This document shows, one piece after another, positions 52,051-61,684 of a stretch of 64,000 nucleotides of DNA. The notes beneath the pieces are model-generated. The model was not told the DNA's origin. It saw nothing but the letters and a program-made list of their open reading frames with translations, and searched no databases. Each line of letters opens with the position of its first letter. Within the stretch, counting starts at the first letter, position 1. Both the position numbers and the translations under genes were made by a program. The DNA comes from Rhodocyclaceae bacterium (GTDB taxonomy: Bacteria > Pseudomonadota > Gammaproteobacteria > Burkholderiales > Rhodocyclaceae), in contig JACAEF010000007.1 in the NCBI GenBank assembly GCA_013388985.1, forward strand, positions 1 to 64,000, written 5' to 3'.

Positions 52051-53505
52051 CTACTTCTTCCAGAACGCCGGCGTCAGCACGACCAGCAAGGTGAAGATTT
52101 CCAGCCGCCCGAGCAGCATCGCAAAGGTGCACACCCAGGTCTGGAAGTCGGAGAGCGAAGCGAAGGTCGTCGCCGGCCCGACCTCGCCCAGACCGGGACC
52201 GGTATTGTTGATGCTGGCGACGACGGCCGAAAAGGCCGTGATGCTGTCGAGTCCCGAGAAGGACAGCACCAGGGTGAGCGTCGTCACCGCAACCATATAG
52301 ACGAAGCCGAAGGCGAGCACCGCGAAGAGGATCTTGGCCTCGACCGGCACGCCGCCGATGCGCACCAGCCAGACCGCCTTCGGGTGCATCGCGCGCATCA
52401 GCTCGCGATAGACCTGCTTGAACAGGATGATCGCGCGCATCATCTTGATGCCGCCGCCGGTCGAACCGGCGCTGGTGGCAAAGCTGGAGAGAAACAACAT
52501 CCACAACGGCGCGAAGCTTGGCCAGAGCGCATAGTCGGTATTGGCATAACCGGTCGTCGTGGCGATCGAGACGACGTTGAAGGCGGCAAAGCGCAGTGCC
52601 GTCGGAAAATCGGGATAGACGCCGCGCGCGAAGAGATAGAGCGCGATACCAACCACGCTGCCGAGCACCACGACCAGATACCAGCCGAACTCGGGATCGT
52701 GCAGGTAGGGTCGCAGGCTGCGGCCATGCACGGCGAGGAAGTGGGTGGCGAAATTGACACCCGCCAGCAGCATGAAGACGATCGCCACCGCTTCGATGGC
52801 TGGAGAGTTCCAGTACGCGAAGCTCGCGTCGTGGCTGGAGAACCCGCCCAGTCCCATCGTCGTGAAGGCGTGCATCACGGCATCGAACCACTCCATCCCC
52901 GCCCAGTGGAAAGCCAGAACGCAGGCGAGCGTGATGCCGGCATAGACGGCCCAGAGGCCTTTCGCGGTATGCGTCATGCGCGGCGTGAGCTGGGCGTCCT
53001 TCATCGGCCCGGGTGTCTCGGCCTTGAACATCTGCCGGCCGCCGATGCCCAAGAGCGGCAGCACCGCGACCGCCAGCACGATCAGGCCCATGCCGCCCAG
53101 CCAGACCAGCATGCCGCGCCAGAGGTTGATCGAGCGCGGCAGCGTGTCGAGATGGTCGAGCACGGTGGCGCCGGTCGTCGTCAGCCCGGATACCGCCTCG
53201 AAGTAGGCGTCGGTGAAAGAAATGCCGAGATGGAAGACGAACGGCAGGCAGGCGAACGCCGGCACCAGGGTCCAGACCATCACCACCAGCAGGAAGCCGT
53301 CGCGTACCTTGAGCTCGTTCCGGTCGCGGTGCGTGAGCCACCACAGCCAAAGCCCGCAGGTCAGCGTCGCCAAAAAGGCTTCGTCATAGGCCGACTCGGC
53401 GCCATCCTGCCAAAGCCAGGAAAACAGCACGGGCACCAGCAGGGTCAGCGAGAAACCCGTCAGCAACACGCCAAAGACGCGGATGACCGGGTAAAAGCGT
53501 TTCAT
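52051..53505 (-). CDS. trkH: Trk potassium uptake channel TrkH
   Basis: This 484-residue K+ channel has four pseudo-repeats (M1-P-M2). The filter loops can be read as GLTTTGATV, FTTMGLGGF, STTTGYANTD and INNTGPGLGEV. A span-connecting loop near GSTGGGIKMMRAIILFK is also conserved. Length and motifs match the E. coli type. Start ATG 53505, 14 bases after the trkA stop, puts both in one operon with the regulator and cyclic-di-GMP genes upstream. Confidence 0.97.
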   Translation of the reverse strand: MKRFYPVIRVFGVLLTGFSLTLLVPVLFSWLWQDGAESAYDEAFLATLTCGLWLWWLTHRDRNELKVRDGFLLVVMVWTLVPAFACLPFVFHLGISFTDAYFEAVSGLTTTGATVLDHLDTLPRSINLWRGMLVWLGGMGLIVLAVAVLPLLGIGGRQMFKAETPGPMKDAQLTPRMTHTAKGLWAVYAGITLACVLAFHWAGMEWFDAVMHAFTTMGLGGFSSHDASFAYWNSPAIEAVAIVFMLLAGVNFATHFLAVHGRSLRPYLHDPEFGWYLVVVLGSVVGIALYLFARGVYPDFPTALRFAAFNVVSIATTTGYANTDYALWPSFAPLWMLFLSSFATSAGSTGGGIKMMRAIILFKQVYRELMRAMHPKAVWLVRIGGVPVEAKILFAVLAFGFVYMVAVTTLTLVLSFSGLDSITAFSAVVASINNTGPGLGEVGPATTFASLSDFQTWVCTFAMLLGRLEIFTLLVVLTPAFWKK

Positions 53506-53519
53506 GACGGAATCGTGGC

Positions 53520-54911
53520 TCAGATGAACTGGAAGCCGACCTGAAAGAGCTTCTCGACCTGCACGACCTCGCGCTTGCGCATGCAAAAGACGATCACGTG
53601 ATCGCCGGATTCGATCACCGTGTCGTGGTGCGGGATGATCACGCGTCCGCCCTCGACGCCGGCATCCTGGCGCACGATGGCACCGATGTGGGCGCCGTGG
53701 ATCTTCGGCAGCTCCTCGATGCGCCGGCCGACCACTTTCGAGGTCTTGCGATCGCCGTGCGCGATCAGTTCGAGCGCCTCGGCGGCGCCGCGCCGCAGGC
53801 TATGCACGCGCGCGACATCGCCACGCCGCACGTGCGTCAGCAGCGGCCCGATCGACACCTGGGCGGGCGACATGCCGATGTCGATCGGCCCGCCCTGCAC
53901 CATGTCGGCGTAGGCGCGGCGGTTGATCAGCGCCAGCACGCGTTTGCAGCCGAGTCTCTTGGCCAGCGACGCCGCCATGATGTTGTCCTCGTCGTCGTTG
54001 GTCAGCGCCAGGAACATGTCGATCTCGTCGATGTTCTCCTGCGACAGCAGGTTCTCGTCGGTGGCTTCGCCATGCAGCACCAGCGTGCTGGACAGTCTGC
54101 CGGCGATCGTTTCGGCGCGCCGCCGGTCGACCTCGATGAGCTTGACCGCATAGCGGGTTTCGAGCGTGCGCGCGACACGCAGGCCGATGTTGCCGCCGCC
54201 GGCGATCATCACGCGCTTGACCGGCTCGGCGCTGCGCCGCAACTCGGTGAGCACCAGCCGGATGTACTGGCTGTCGGCGAGCAGGAAGACCTCGTCGCCC
54301 TGTTCGATGACGGTGTCGCCATCCGGATCGACCGGTTGGTGCTCGCGGAAGATCGCGGCGATGCGCGCGTCCACGCCGGGCGGCAGGTGTTCGCGCATCG
54401 CGCGGATCGGCTGGCCGACCAGCAGGCCGTCCTGCTTGGCGCGCATGCCGACCAGGGTCACCTTGCCGTTGGCGAATTCGAGCACCTGCAGGGCGCCGGG
54501 AAACTCGATCAGCTTGGCGATGTAGTCGGTGATGTCCTGCTCCGGGCAAATCGCGTAATCGACGGCGAAATTCTCGTTCGACAGCAGCTCGGGTTCGAGC
54601 AGGTCGGGTGAGCGCAGACGGGCGATGCGCGTGGTGACGTTGAACAGGCTGCGGGCGATCTTGCAGGCCACCAGATTGGTCTGATCGGACTGGGTCACGG
54701 CGACGAGCATGTCGGTATCCTCGATGCCGGCCTCGCGCAGCACCGACGGATAGGCGGCGTTGCCGGTCACCGTGCGCACGTCGAGCCGGTCGGCGAGCGC
54801 CGCGAGCGCTTCGTGATTCTGATCGATGACGGTGATGTCGTTGGCTTCCGAGGCGAGCGCCTCGGCGACCGAGGCGCCGACCTGGCCGGCGCCGAGGATG
54901 AGGATCTTCAT
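53520..54911 (-). CDS. trkA: Trk potassium uptake regulatory subunit TrkA
   Basis: This 463-residue cytoplasmic ring subunit gates TrkH by binding ATP, ADP or NAD(H). It has two RCK (KTN) halves: KILILGAGQVGASVAEAL with Rossmann GxGxxG, then KRVMIAGGGNIGLRVARTLE for the second, each followed by a TrkA-C domain (GQPIRAMREHLPPGVDARIAAIFR and GRRIEELPKIHGAHIGAIVRQ). It is 10 bases after the ntrX-like regulator stop. This ntrX-trkA-trkH order is common in betaproteobacteria. Confidence 0.97.
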   Translation of the reverse strand: MKILILGAGQVGASVAEALASEANDITVIDQNHEALAALADRLDVRTVTGNAAYPSVLREAGIEDTDMLVAVTQSDQTNLVACKIARSLFNVTTRIARLRSPDLLEPELLSNENFAVDYAICPEQDITDYIAKLIEFPGALQVLEFANGKVTLVGMRAKQDGLLVGQPIRAMREHLPPGVDARIAAIFREHQPVDPDGDTVIEQGDEVFLLADSQYIRLVLTELRRSAEPVKRVMIAGGGNIGLRVARTLETRYAVKLIEVDRRRAETIAGRLSSTLVLHGEATDENLLSQENIDEIDMFLALTNDDEDNIMAASLAKRLGCKRVLALINRRAYADMVQGGPIDIGMSPAQVSIGPLLTHVRRGDVARVHSLRRGAAEALELIAHGDRKTSKVVGRRIEELPKIHGAHIGAIVRQDAGVEGGRVIIPHHDTVIESGDHVIVFCMRKREVVQVEKLFQVGFQFI

Positions 54912-54921
54912 CGCGGAGGCT

Positions 54922-56181
54922 TCACTCGTCTTCCTTGGCCGTGGCGTTGCGCAAGCCCAGATCCTTCAGTTTGCGATAGAGGTGGGTGCGCTCGAGGCCG
55001 GTCTTCTCGGCCAGTCGCGTCATGCTGCCGCCATCGACGCGCAGGTGGTGCTCGAAGTAGAGCTTCTCGAACATCTCGCGCGCCTCCCGGAGCGGCAGTT
55101 CGAGCATTTCCGGCAACAGGCCCGGAGGAATCTCCGGCGCCGCCTCCAGCCCGGGCGCGAGCAGATGCTCGACGTCCTCGACGCCGATTTCCGTCTCGAG
55201 CGCGGCGAGCGCCAGCGACTTGAGCACGCTGCGCAACTGCGGATAGCCCTCCTGCCAGGGATACTGGCGCAACGCATTCTGGGCCGCGACGGAGAGATGG
55301 CGCACCGGCACTTCGCCCGTCTCGGCGAGCTGCGCGAGCAGATGCGTGGCGAGATCGGGGATTTCATCCTTGAGCTCGGCGAACGATGGCAAGCCGATGC
55401 TGATCTCGAACAGACGGTCGATCACGGCGGCGTCCCAGCCTTGAGCGACGAGCGCGGAAGCGGCGTGCGTCGTGGCGGTCACGAGGCGCAGGTTGTGCCG
55501 ATCGAGACGATCGAGCGCGAAAGCGAGATTCTTCTGCTGCAGGCGCGTCAGTTTCGCCAGCTCGCCGCAATAGAGCACGCCGCCGCTCGCCTGGGCGAGC
55601 AGATCGACCGAGATCGGACTGGAATCCTGGCCGAGATCGATCCAGGGCTTGGCAGGAATCTGCAGAGTGCGCGCGGCGAGCTCGACGATCGAGGCCTGCG
55701 GCGCGCGCAGCAGTACCGAACGGCTCTTGGCGGCCACCTGCTCGAGGCGGCGGCGCAGATCCTTGAGCAGCGCCGAGCGGGGGAAGGCGGCGAGCGTCAG
55801 CACCGCACCGGCCTTGGGATGATGTTCGAGGCCCTGCTTCACCGCGGCGAGCAGCTTTTGCATGCTGATCGGCTTTTCGAGGAAACCGACGGCGCCGATC
55901 TTCGTCGCCTCGACGGCGGTTTCGATCGTCGCATGACCGGACATCATCACCACCGGCATGTTGAGCTTGCCGGCCGCCGCCCACTCCTTGAGCAGGGTCA
56001 CGCCATCGGTGTCGGGCATCCAGATGTCGAGCAGCACGAGGTCGGGACGATGCGCATCGCGCCAGGCGCGCGCGGCGGCGGCATTCTCACAGGTCGCGAC
56101 GTCATGCCCCTCGTCGGTGAGGATTTCGGAAAGCAGCTCACGGATGCCGACTTCGTCGTCGATGACCAGAATCTGGGACAT
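54922..56181 (-). CDS. ntrX: NtrX-like response regulator with a degenerate AAA+ domain
   Basis: This 419-residue regulator has a receiver domain (VIDDEVGIREL, acceptor D52 in LVLLDIWMP, MMSGHATIE, K in LEKPIS). A middle domain aligns with sigma-54 activators but has lost its ATPase: the Walker A position reads RAPQASIV, the Walker B position GGVLYCGEL, and no GAFTGA loop is seen. A Fis-type HTH ends it (MTRLAEKTGLERTHLYRKLKDLGL). It should therefore regulate by binding DNA, without opening sigma-54 promoters. It follows the GGDEF-EAL gene after about 86 bases; its likely kinase, NtrY-like, is 3.7 kb upstream. Confidence 0.93.
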   Translation of the reverse strand: MSQILVIDDEVGIRELLSEILTDEGHDVATCENAAAARAWRDAHRPDLVLLDIWMPDTDGVTLLKEWAAAGKLNMPVVMMSGHATIETAVEATKIGAVGFLEKPISMQKLLAAVKQGLEHHPKAGAVLTLAAFPRSALLKDLRRRLEQVAAKSRSVLLRAPQASIVELAARTLQIPAKPWIDLGQDSSPISVDLLAQASGGVLYCGELAKLTRLQQKNLAFALDRLDRHNLRLVTATTHAASALVAQGWDAAVIDRLFEISIGLPSFAELKDEIPDLATHLLAQLAETGEVPVRHLSVAAQNALRQYPWQEGYPQLRSVLKSLALAALETEIGVEDVEHLLAPGLEAAPEIPPGLLPEMLELPLREAREMFEKLYFEHHLRVDGGSMTRLAEKTGLERTHLYRKLKDLGLRNATAKEDE

Positions 56182-56267
56182 GGATGCAGATTATCCCGGA
56201 AAAGCGCGCCGTGCCATACGGAATAGGAGGGCATTCGCCATCTCAAACGCCACCATCGGCTTGCCGT

Positions 56268-59039
56268 TCAGGATCGAGGCGGCGTGCCGAGCCGCGCCAG
56301 GAATGCCGCCACCGGCTGCGGCCGTCCGAACAGATAGCCCTGAAAATGACGACAGCCGTTGTGCCTGAGCCAGGCCAGTTGCGCCTCGGTCTCGACGCCT
56401 TCGGCGACGACCTCGAGCTGCATCTGGTGAGCGATCAGCAAAATGGTCTTCGATAGCGCGGCATCGTCGCTGTCCTGCGGCAGGCCGGCGACGAAGGCGC
56501 GGTCGATCTTCAGTTCCTGCAGCGGCAGGCGCTTCAGGTAGGACAGCGAGGAATAGCCGGTGCCGAAATCGTCGATCGAGAAACGGATGCCGAGCGCCTG
56601 CAGTTCGTGCATGCGCGCAGCGGCTTCGCCGAGGTCGGCGAGCAGCAGACTCTCGGTGATTTCGAGCACCAAGCGGGCGGGGCTCGCGCCTGTCTCGGCG
56701 AGGATCGTTCGCACCCGGCCGACGAAATCCGCCTTGCGGAACTGTCGCGGACTGATGTTCACGGCCAGCCGCAGGTCGTGGCCGGAATCCTCGAGGCTCC
56801 TGAGCAGGATCGCGGCGCGCCGCAGCACCCACTCGCCGAGCCCGTCGATCAACCCGCTTTCCTCGGCCAAGGGGATGAAGGAGGTCGGCGGCACCGCGCC
56901 ACGGCGGGGATGCATCCAGCGCAGCAGGACCTCGGCGCCGACGATGCGCCCCTCCGCATCGTGCTGGCCCTGCAGGTAGAGCTCGAACTCCTCGGCGGCG
57001 ATCGCCGCGCGCAGATCGTTTTCCAGCGCGAGTCGTTCCTCGACCAGCGACTGCATTTCCGGCTCGAAGAAACAGACGGCATTGCGCCCGCCCTCCTTGG
57101 CCTGATACATCGCGGTATCGGCATTGCGCAACAGGATTTCGCAACTCTCGCCGGCACCATCGGGAAACAGCGTGACGCCGATCGATGCGCCCAGATGGCA
57201 CAGACCACCGATCGGGCCGAGATCGTAAGGCTGGGCGAGCAGCAGCCGCAGCTTGTCGGCGACATGACGCGCGCCGGACGCGGCCGCCGCCGCATCGGTG
57301 GCGAGACCGGGCAGCAGGACGACGAATTCGTCCCCGCCCAGGCGCGCGACGGTATCGACCTCGCGCAGCTGGCTCTTCAGTCGCGCCGCCGTTTCGCGCA
57401 GCACGGCATCGCCCGCCGAGTGGCCGTGCGCATCGTTGATCTGCTTGAAATGATCGAGATCGATGAACAGCAACGCGCCATGATGGCCATGGCGGCGCGC
57501 CTCGGCGAGCTCGCGTTCGAGCCGGTCGAGCAGCAGCCGGCGATTGGGCAGATGGGTGAGCGAATCGAAGAAGGCGAGCCGCTCGATCTCGTCCTGGGCG
57601 GCGCGCCGCTCGGTGATGTCCAGATGCGTGCCGGTGACGCGCAGCGGCCGTCCCTCGGCATCGGTTTCGGTGACCCGGCCGCGCGAGAGGATCCAGCGCC
57701 ATTGTCCATCCTTGCCACGCATGCGGAATTCGGCCTCGTATTGCGGCGAGGAACCTTCGAGATGCTCCTTGAAGGCGCGTTTCGCCGCCGGCAGATCGTC
57801 GGGGTGGATCAGCGCGATCCACGGATCGGCAAGCGCGGCGAAATCGTCTGGGCGGTAGCCGAGCATGCCGGCCCAGCGCGCATCGACGACGAGGCCGCCG
57901 GTGGCCAGATCGCGGTCCCACAAGCCGAGATTCGCGCCCTTGAGCGCGAGTTCGAGACGCATCCGGCTCGCTTCGAGATCGGCGCGCAGCCGATAGGATT
58001 CCGAGACATCGCGGAATACCATCACCACGCCGAGCATCTGTCCCGTGCCATCGCGGATCGGCGCGGCGCTGTCGGAAATATGATGGCGCCGGCCGTCCTT
58101 CGCCACCAGGACGGTGTGGTTGGCCAGGCCCACCACCAGCCCGGTCTCCAGCACGCGCCCGACCGGGATTTCGGCCGGCTGGCCGGAAAGCGCGTGCTCG
58201 ATCTTCAGGATTTCGGCGACGCTGCGGCCGCGCGCTTCCGCCTCGGTCCAGCCGGTCAGCGCCTCGGCCACCGGATTGAGGTAGGTCACACGCATCGTCT
58301 GGTCGGTGGTGAGCAGGCCGTCGCCGATCGATTGCAGGATCGCCGTCACCTCGCCTTCGCTGGCCGCGAGCTCCTGCACGGTGGCCTGCACGGTTTCGGC
58401 CATGCGGTTGAAATCGCGGGCGAGCTGGCCGATCTCGTCCTCGGCCGCATCCTTCACGCGCGCATCGAGCCGGCCCGCCGCGATCCCGTGCGCGGTGGCC
58501 GCCAGCCGCGCGAGTCGGCGGGTCAGCCGCCGCGCGAAGGTGCGGAACAGCACCGTCACCAGCGCCAGAATCAGCATCGCGGCCAGCAGCATCACCCAGC
58601 CCATGCGCTCCAGCAGGAGGCCGATGCCGCCGGCGCTCAAATGCAGCTGCACCCGGCCGAACGATACCCCGCTCTCTTCGAGCTCGAAGGTGCGCGTCAC
58701 CCCGAAAGGCGACACCCCTTTCTCCTGCGCTTCGGCCACCGGCGTGCCATCGGCGGAAACGACCGTGATCGCGTCGATCGCATCGCTCTTCACCAGCTCC
58801 TGCGCGATTTCCCGCACCGTGGCATAGTTGCGTTCGATCATCGGACCGGTCAGCGCCGCGGCAAGCAAGGGGCGCAGCGTCGCCTGCTGCTGCTCGACGC
58901 TTTGCTTCGCGGACCAGTCGAGCAGCACGAGCATCATCGCGCCGAACAGCAGCAGCCCCAGCAAGGAGCCGAGCCCGGCGAGCAGATCCAGCTTGTGGCG
59001 GATCGGCAGATTATCCAGAATGCGTGAGAATCTCGACAA
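56268..59039 (-). CDS. Membrane PAS-GGDEF-EAL protein paired with a PhnD-like protein (copy 2)
   Basis: This 923-residue protein starts at TTG 59039 with GAGGAGG five bases before. Order: membrane helix (about 19-40), periplasmic part, second helix (about 150-170), HAMP, two PAS domains, GGDEF (about 480-650) and EAL (about 665-915). [12 protein letters not shown] is preceded by the inhibitory site REVD; the EAL motif is EVL ([11 protein letters not shown]), a common active variant. It lacks the CZB domain of copy 1. It probably makes or breaks c-di-GMP under control of the PhnD-like protein encoded just before it. Confidence 0.93.
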   Translation of the reverse strand: MSRFSRILDNLPIRHKLDLLAGLGSLLGLLLFGAMMLVLLDWSAKQSVEQQQATLRPLLAAALTGPMIERNYATVREIAQELVKSDAIDAITVVSADGTPVAEAQEKGVSPFGVTRTFELEESGVSFGRVQLHLSAGGIGLLLERMGWVMLLAAMLILALVTVLFRTFARRLTRRLARLAATAHGIAAGRLDARVKDAAEDEIGQLARDFNRMAETVQATVQELAASEGEVTAILQSIGDGLLTTDQTMRVTYLNPVAEALTGWTEAEARGRSVAEILKIEHALSGQPAEIPVGRVLETGLVVGLANHTVLVAKDGRRHHISDSAAPIRDGTGQMLGVVMVFRDVSESYRLRADLEASRMRLELALKGANLGLWDRDLATGGLVVDARWAGMLGYRPDDFAALADPWIALIHPDDLPAAKRAFKEHLEGSSPQYEAEFRMRGKDGQWRWILSRGRVTETDAEGRPLRVTGTHLDITERRAAQDEIERLAFFDSLTHLPNRRLLLDRLERELAEARRHGHHGALLFIDLDHFKQINDAHGHSAGDAVLRETAARLKSQLREVDTVARLGGDEFVVLLPGLATDAAAAASGARHVADKLRLLLAQPYDLGPIGGLCHLGASIGVTLFPDGAGESCEILLRNADTAMYQAKEGGRNAVCFFEPEMQSLVEERLALENDLRAAIAAEEFELYLQGQHDAEGRIVGAEVLLRWMHPRRGAVPPTSFIPLAEESGLIDGLGEWVLRRAAILLRSLEDSGHDLRLAVNISPRQFRKADFVGRVRTILAETGASPARLVLEITESLLLADLGEAAARMHELQALGIRFSIDDFGTGYSSLSYLKRLPLQELKIDRAFVAGLPQDSDDAALSKTILLIAHQMQLEVVAEGVETEAQLAWLRHNGCRHFQGYLFGRPQPVAAFLARLGTPPRS

Positions 59040-59909
59040 TCAGGCCTCCTCGCGCATCTGGCGATACAGCTCGGTGACGAGCGGATCGAGCGCCTTCATC
59101 TCGGCCTCCGTGACCGGTACCAGCCCCTGATGGCCGAGCGCAGCGATGAAGGACTGGCCGGCGGGCTGGGCGGCGAAGTCGAGCAGCGCCCGGGAAAGCG
59201 CCGGGGCCTTGTCCGCGAGCCGTGGCGCGACATGGTAGATGACGGCCGCCAGCCCCCGCCCCAAGGGCATCAGCACCCGCGCCTTCGCCGCCAGCGCGGC
59301 ATCGACCTGGGCGAGTGTGGTGCGCGACAGGATCGCCGCCTCGACCTCGCCCGCGATCAGGCGCTGCAGGGAATTGGCGTGGCTGCCGGTGACGACGAGG
59401 CGGTAATCGCGTCCAGGGATGCGGTTCTCGTCGCGCAGCAGGCGCAAGCCGATCACCGTCAGGGCGGCGGTACGGTCGGTGACGGCGATCGAGACCTCCC
59501 CCCATTTGAACCCCCTCAAGCTCGTCGGTCCGGAATCCGCCCGCACCGCGAGCACCGGTTCGAGTGGCGCCAGGGTACGCGCGAGCGGCACGTGGCCGAG
59601 TTCGCGCTGGGCGATGCGCGCGAGGATCATCGAATCGGCGACGATGTCGTAGCTGCCTGCGCGCATGCGGGCGAGATGTTCCGCGTAGTTCGGCGCGCTG
59701 GTCAGTTCGACGCTCTGGCCCAGGACGCCTTCGACGAGCGGCAGCAGCGGTGCGTAGAGGCCGACGAGCCGCCGCGCCGGCAGATACGGCACGATCCCGA
59801 ACACCGGCCGGGCGGCCGCGCGCACGACTTCGGGGAACCATGCCGCGGCGGCGATGGCCAGGGTACTGGTCAGGAAGCGGCGGCGTCTCACGGGAAAATC
59901 AGTATTCAT
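59040..59909 (-). CDS. PhnD-like periplasmic binding protein paired with a c-di-GMP enzyme (copy 2)
   Basis: This 289-residue protein has a twin-arginine-type signal VRRRRFLTSTLAIAAAAW. A PhnD-like domain follows: PVFGIVPYLPARRLVGLYAPLLPLVEGVLGQSVELTSAPNYAEHLARMRAGSYDIVADSMILARIA. It shares the VFGIVPYLP-ARLL opening with copy 1 but differs over most of its length, so this is an old duplication or separate acquisition. Its ATG overlaps the ntrY-like stop (ATGA), and its stop abuts the GGDEF-EAL start. No transporter genes are near. The signal may act with the adjacent sensor kinase as well. Confidence 0.86.
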   Translation of the reverse strand: MNTDFPVRRRRFLTSTLAIAAAAWFPEVVRAAARPVFGIVPYLPARRLVGLYAPLLPLVEGVLGQSVELTSAPNYAEHLARMRAGSYDIVADSMILARIAQRELGHVPLARTLAPLEPVLAVRADSGPTSLRGFKWGEVSIAVTDRTAALTVIGLRLLRDENRIPGRDYRLVVTGSHANSLQRLIAGEVEAAILSRTTLAQVDAALAAKARVLMPLGRGLAAVIYHVAPRLADKAPALSRALLDFAAQPAGQSFIAALGHQGLVPVTEAEMKALDPLVTELYRQMREEA

Positions 59910-61684
59910 CGGCCCTTATTCCCTGCTGATGCAAGGGGCAATTGTACGCAAACGCGCGCGCCGCCCCCTTCTGCGGCGGACAGGTTCGCCAGCGTGATGC
60001 TACCGCCGTGGTCGGTGACGATCTTGTGCACGATCGCCAGCCCCAGCCCCGTGCCCTTGGGCTTGGTGGTGACATAGGGTTCGAACGCATGCTGGAGGAT
60101 TTCCGGCGGGAAGCCCGGTCCGTCGTCCGTCACGATGAGCTCGACCGTGCGGCCGGCGTGATGCGTCTTCACCGCGATGCGTGCCGTCTCGCCAGCGCCG
60201 ACTTTGTCCTGCACGGCTTCGCTGGCGTTCTTGATCAGGTTGTGCAGCACCTGGCGCAGCTGGTCGGCGTCGGCGGCCACCGGCGGCAGCAAGGGATCGA
60301 GCTCGGCCGCGATCCCGACCGGCCCGCCGGCATACAGTTCGAGCACTTCGCCGACCAGGCGGTTGAGGTCGAGCGGCTGCAGCTTCGGCGGCGGCAGGCG
60401 CGCGTAGTCGCGGAAGTCATTGACCATCGCCTTCATCGCCTCGACCTGATCGACGATGGTCTGCGTCGCGCGCTTGAGCATCGCGGCATCCTCCGCTGCG
60501 AGCTTGCCGGAGAGCTTCATCTGCAGGCGTTCGGCCGAGAGCTGGATCGGCGTGAGCGGGTTCTTGATCTCGTGGGCGAGCCTTCTGGCCACCTCGCCCC
60601 AGACCGCGGCGCGCTGCGCGGCCTCGCGTTCGATACGCGCCTGGGCGAGCTGCTGCGTCATTTCGTTGAACGAGCGCGTCAACACGCCCAGCTCGTCGTC
60701 GGTCTCCAGCACCGCGCGCGGCGTGAGGTCGCCCGCGGCGACGGCGCGCGTGCCCTCGGCGAGCATCAACAGCGGCTTGGCCAGCCGCCCGGCGAGGAAG
60801 AAAGCCAGCGCGATGGCGGCGAACAGCGCCAGCAACAGCGCGAAGGTCAGCGTCAGCGTGTAGAGCCGCTTCAGGCCGGCGCGACCGAGCTGGAGCTGCT
60901 GGTAATCGCGCTGTGCCGCCTCGACCAGCGCAGCGCTTTGCGCGATCGCCGCCGGCACCGGCTGCTCGATCTGCAGGATCAGCGGTTCGGCTTCGAGGCG
61001 ATAGCTGCTGACCGGAATCAGGGCGCGCACCACGAAGCCGCTCGCGGCATCGCCCTCGACCCGCGCGCTGCCGCTGCCCAGCCGCGCCTGACGCAGTTGC
61101 GTCGGATCGGGCAGTGCCGGCATGAGCCCCTGCAATTCCCCGTCGCGGCTGCTGGCGACCAGGCGGCCGCTCGCCGTCAGCAATGCGGCGGAATTGACGC
61201 CCGTCTGTTCGCGCAGGCGGTTGAGCAGCACGGCGCCCGGCGCGGGCGCCTCGGCGAGGTCGTAGGCCATCGAGCGGCCCTTGGCGAGCAGATCGGCCTG
61301 CATCGTCTCGAACACGCTGCGCGCCAGGTCGAGGCCGCCGTCGAGCGCGGCCTCGATGCGCACGTCGAACCAGGAATCGATGCTTTTCACCGCGAACTGC
61401 ATCGAAACTGCATACACCAGCGCGCCGGGCAGCACCGCCATCGAGGCGAGCATGATCAGCAGGCGCGACTTGAGACGGGCGCCGAACACGCCCTGACGGT
61501 AATCGCGCCACAGGCGGCGCAGCTGGGTGGCGAGCAGGCCGAGCAGCAACAACGCGGCCAGCGCATTCAAGCCGATCAGGAGCGGGATGTGGCGTGCGAA
61601 CAGCGCGGTATCGGCGGATGCCGAAGCAAGCAGGATCACGAGCATGCCGCCCAAGGCTGCGGCGAGCGCGAGCGCAGTGATCAT
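59906..61684 (-). CDS. ntrY: NtrY-like sensor histidine kinase
   Basis: This 592-residue membrane kinase has N-terminal helices (1-20, 33-53 and 75-95), a periplasmic part (about 98-275), a helix (about 279-300) and HAMP (about 300-350). HisKA has H371 in RRLAHEIKNPLTPIQLSAERLQMKL, and the ATPase domain has DDGPGFPPE and GTGLGLAIVHKIV. NtrY kinases sense nitrogen status or redox state and phosphorylate NtrX. Its ntrX-like partner is separated by the PhnD and GGDEF-EAL genes. [10 protein letters not shown] is encoded by a copy of the 25-base motif. Confidence 0.93.
   Translation of the reverse strand: MITALALAAALGGMLVILLASASADTALFARHIPLLIGLNALAALLLLGLLATQLRRLWRDYRQGVFGARLKSRLLIMLASMAVLPGALVYAVSMQFAVKSIDSWFDVRIEAALDGGLDLARSVFETMQADLLAKGRSMAYDLAEAPAPGAVLLNRLREQTGVNSAALLTASGRLVASSRDGELQGLMPALPDPTQLRQARLGSGSARVEGDAASGFVVRALIPVSSYRLEAEPLILQIEQPVPAAIAQSAALVEAAQRDYQQLQLGRAGLKRLYTLTLTFALLLALFAAIALAFFLAGRLAKPLLMLAEGTRAVAAGDLTPRAVLETDDELGVLTRSFNEMTQQLAQARIEREAAQRAAVWGEVARRLAHEIKNPLTPIQLSAERLQMKLSGKLAAEDAAMLKRATQTIVDQVEAMKAMVNDFRDYARLPPPKLQPLDLNRLVGEVLELYAGGPVGIAAELDPLLPPVAADADQLRQVLHNLIKNASEAVQDKVGAGETARIAVKTHHAGRTVELIVTDDGPGFPPEILQHAFEPYVTTKPKGTGLGLAIVHKIVTDHGGSITLANLSAAEGGGARVCVQLPLASAGNKGR
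60181..60205 (-). repeat. 25-base dispersed coding motif, site 10 (in ntrY)
   Basis: It matches all 25 positions. It is read in the ntrY frame as KVGAGETA, between the N-box and the next strand of the ATPase domain. Confidence 0.85.

Noticed and set aside
56607-59027. 806-codon open frame antisense to the second GGDEF-EAL gene
   Set aside because: The opposite strand has a multi-domain protein with intact motifs; this frame is a shadow.
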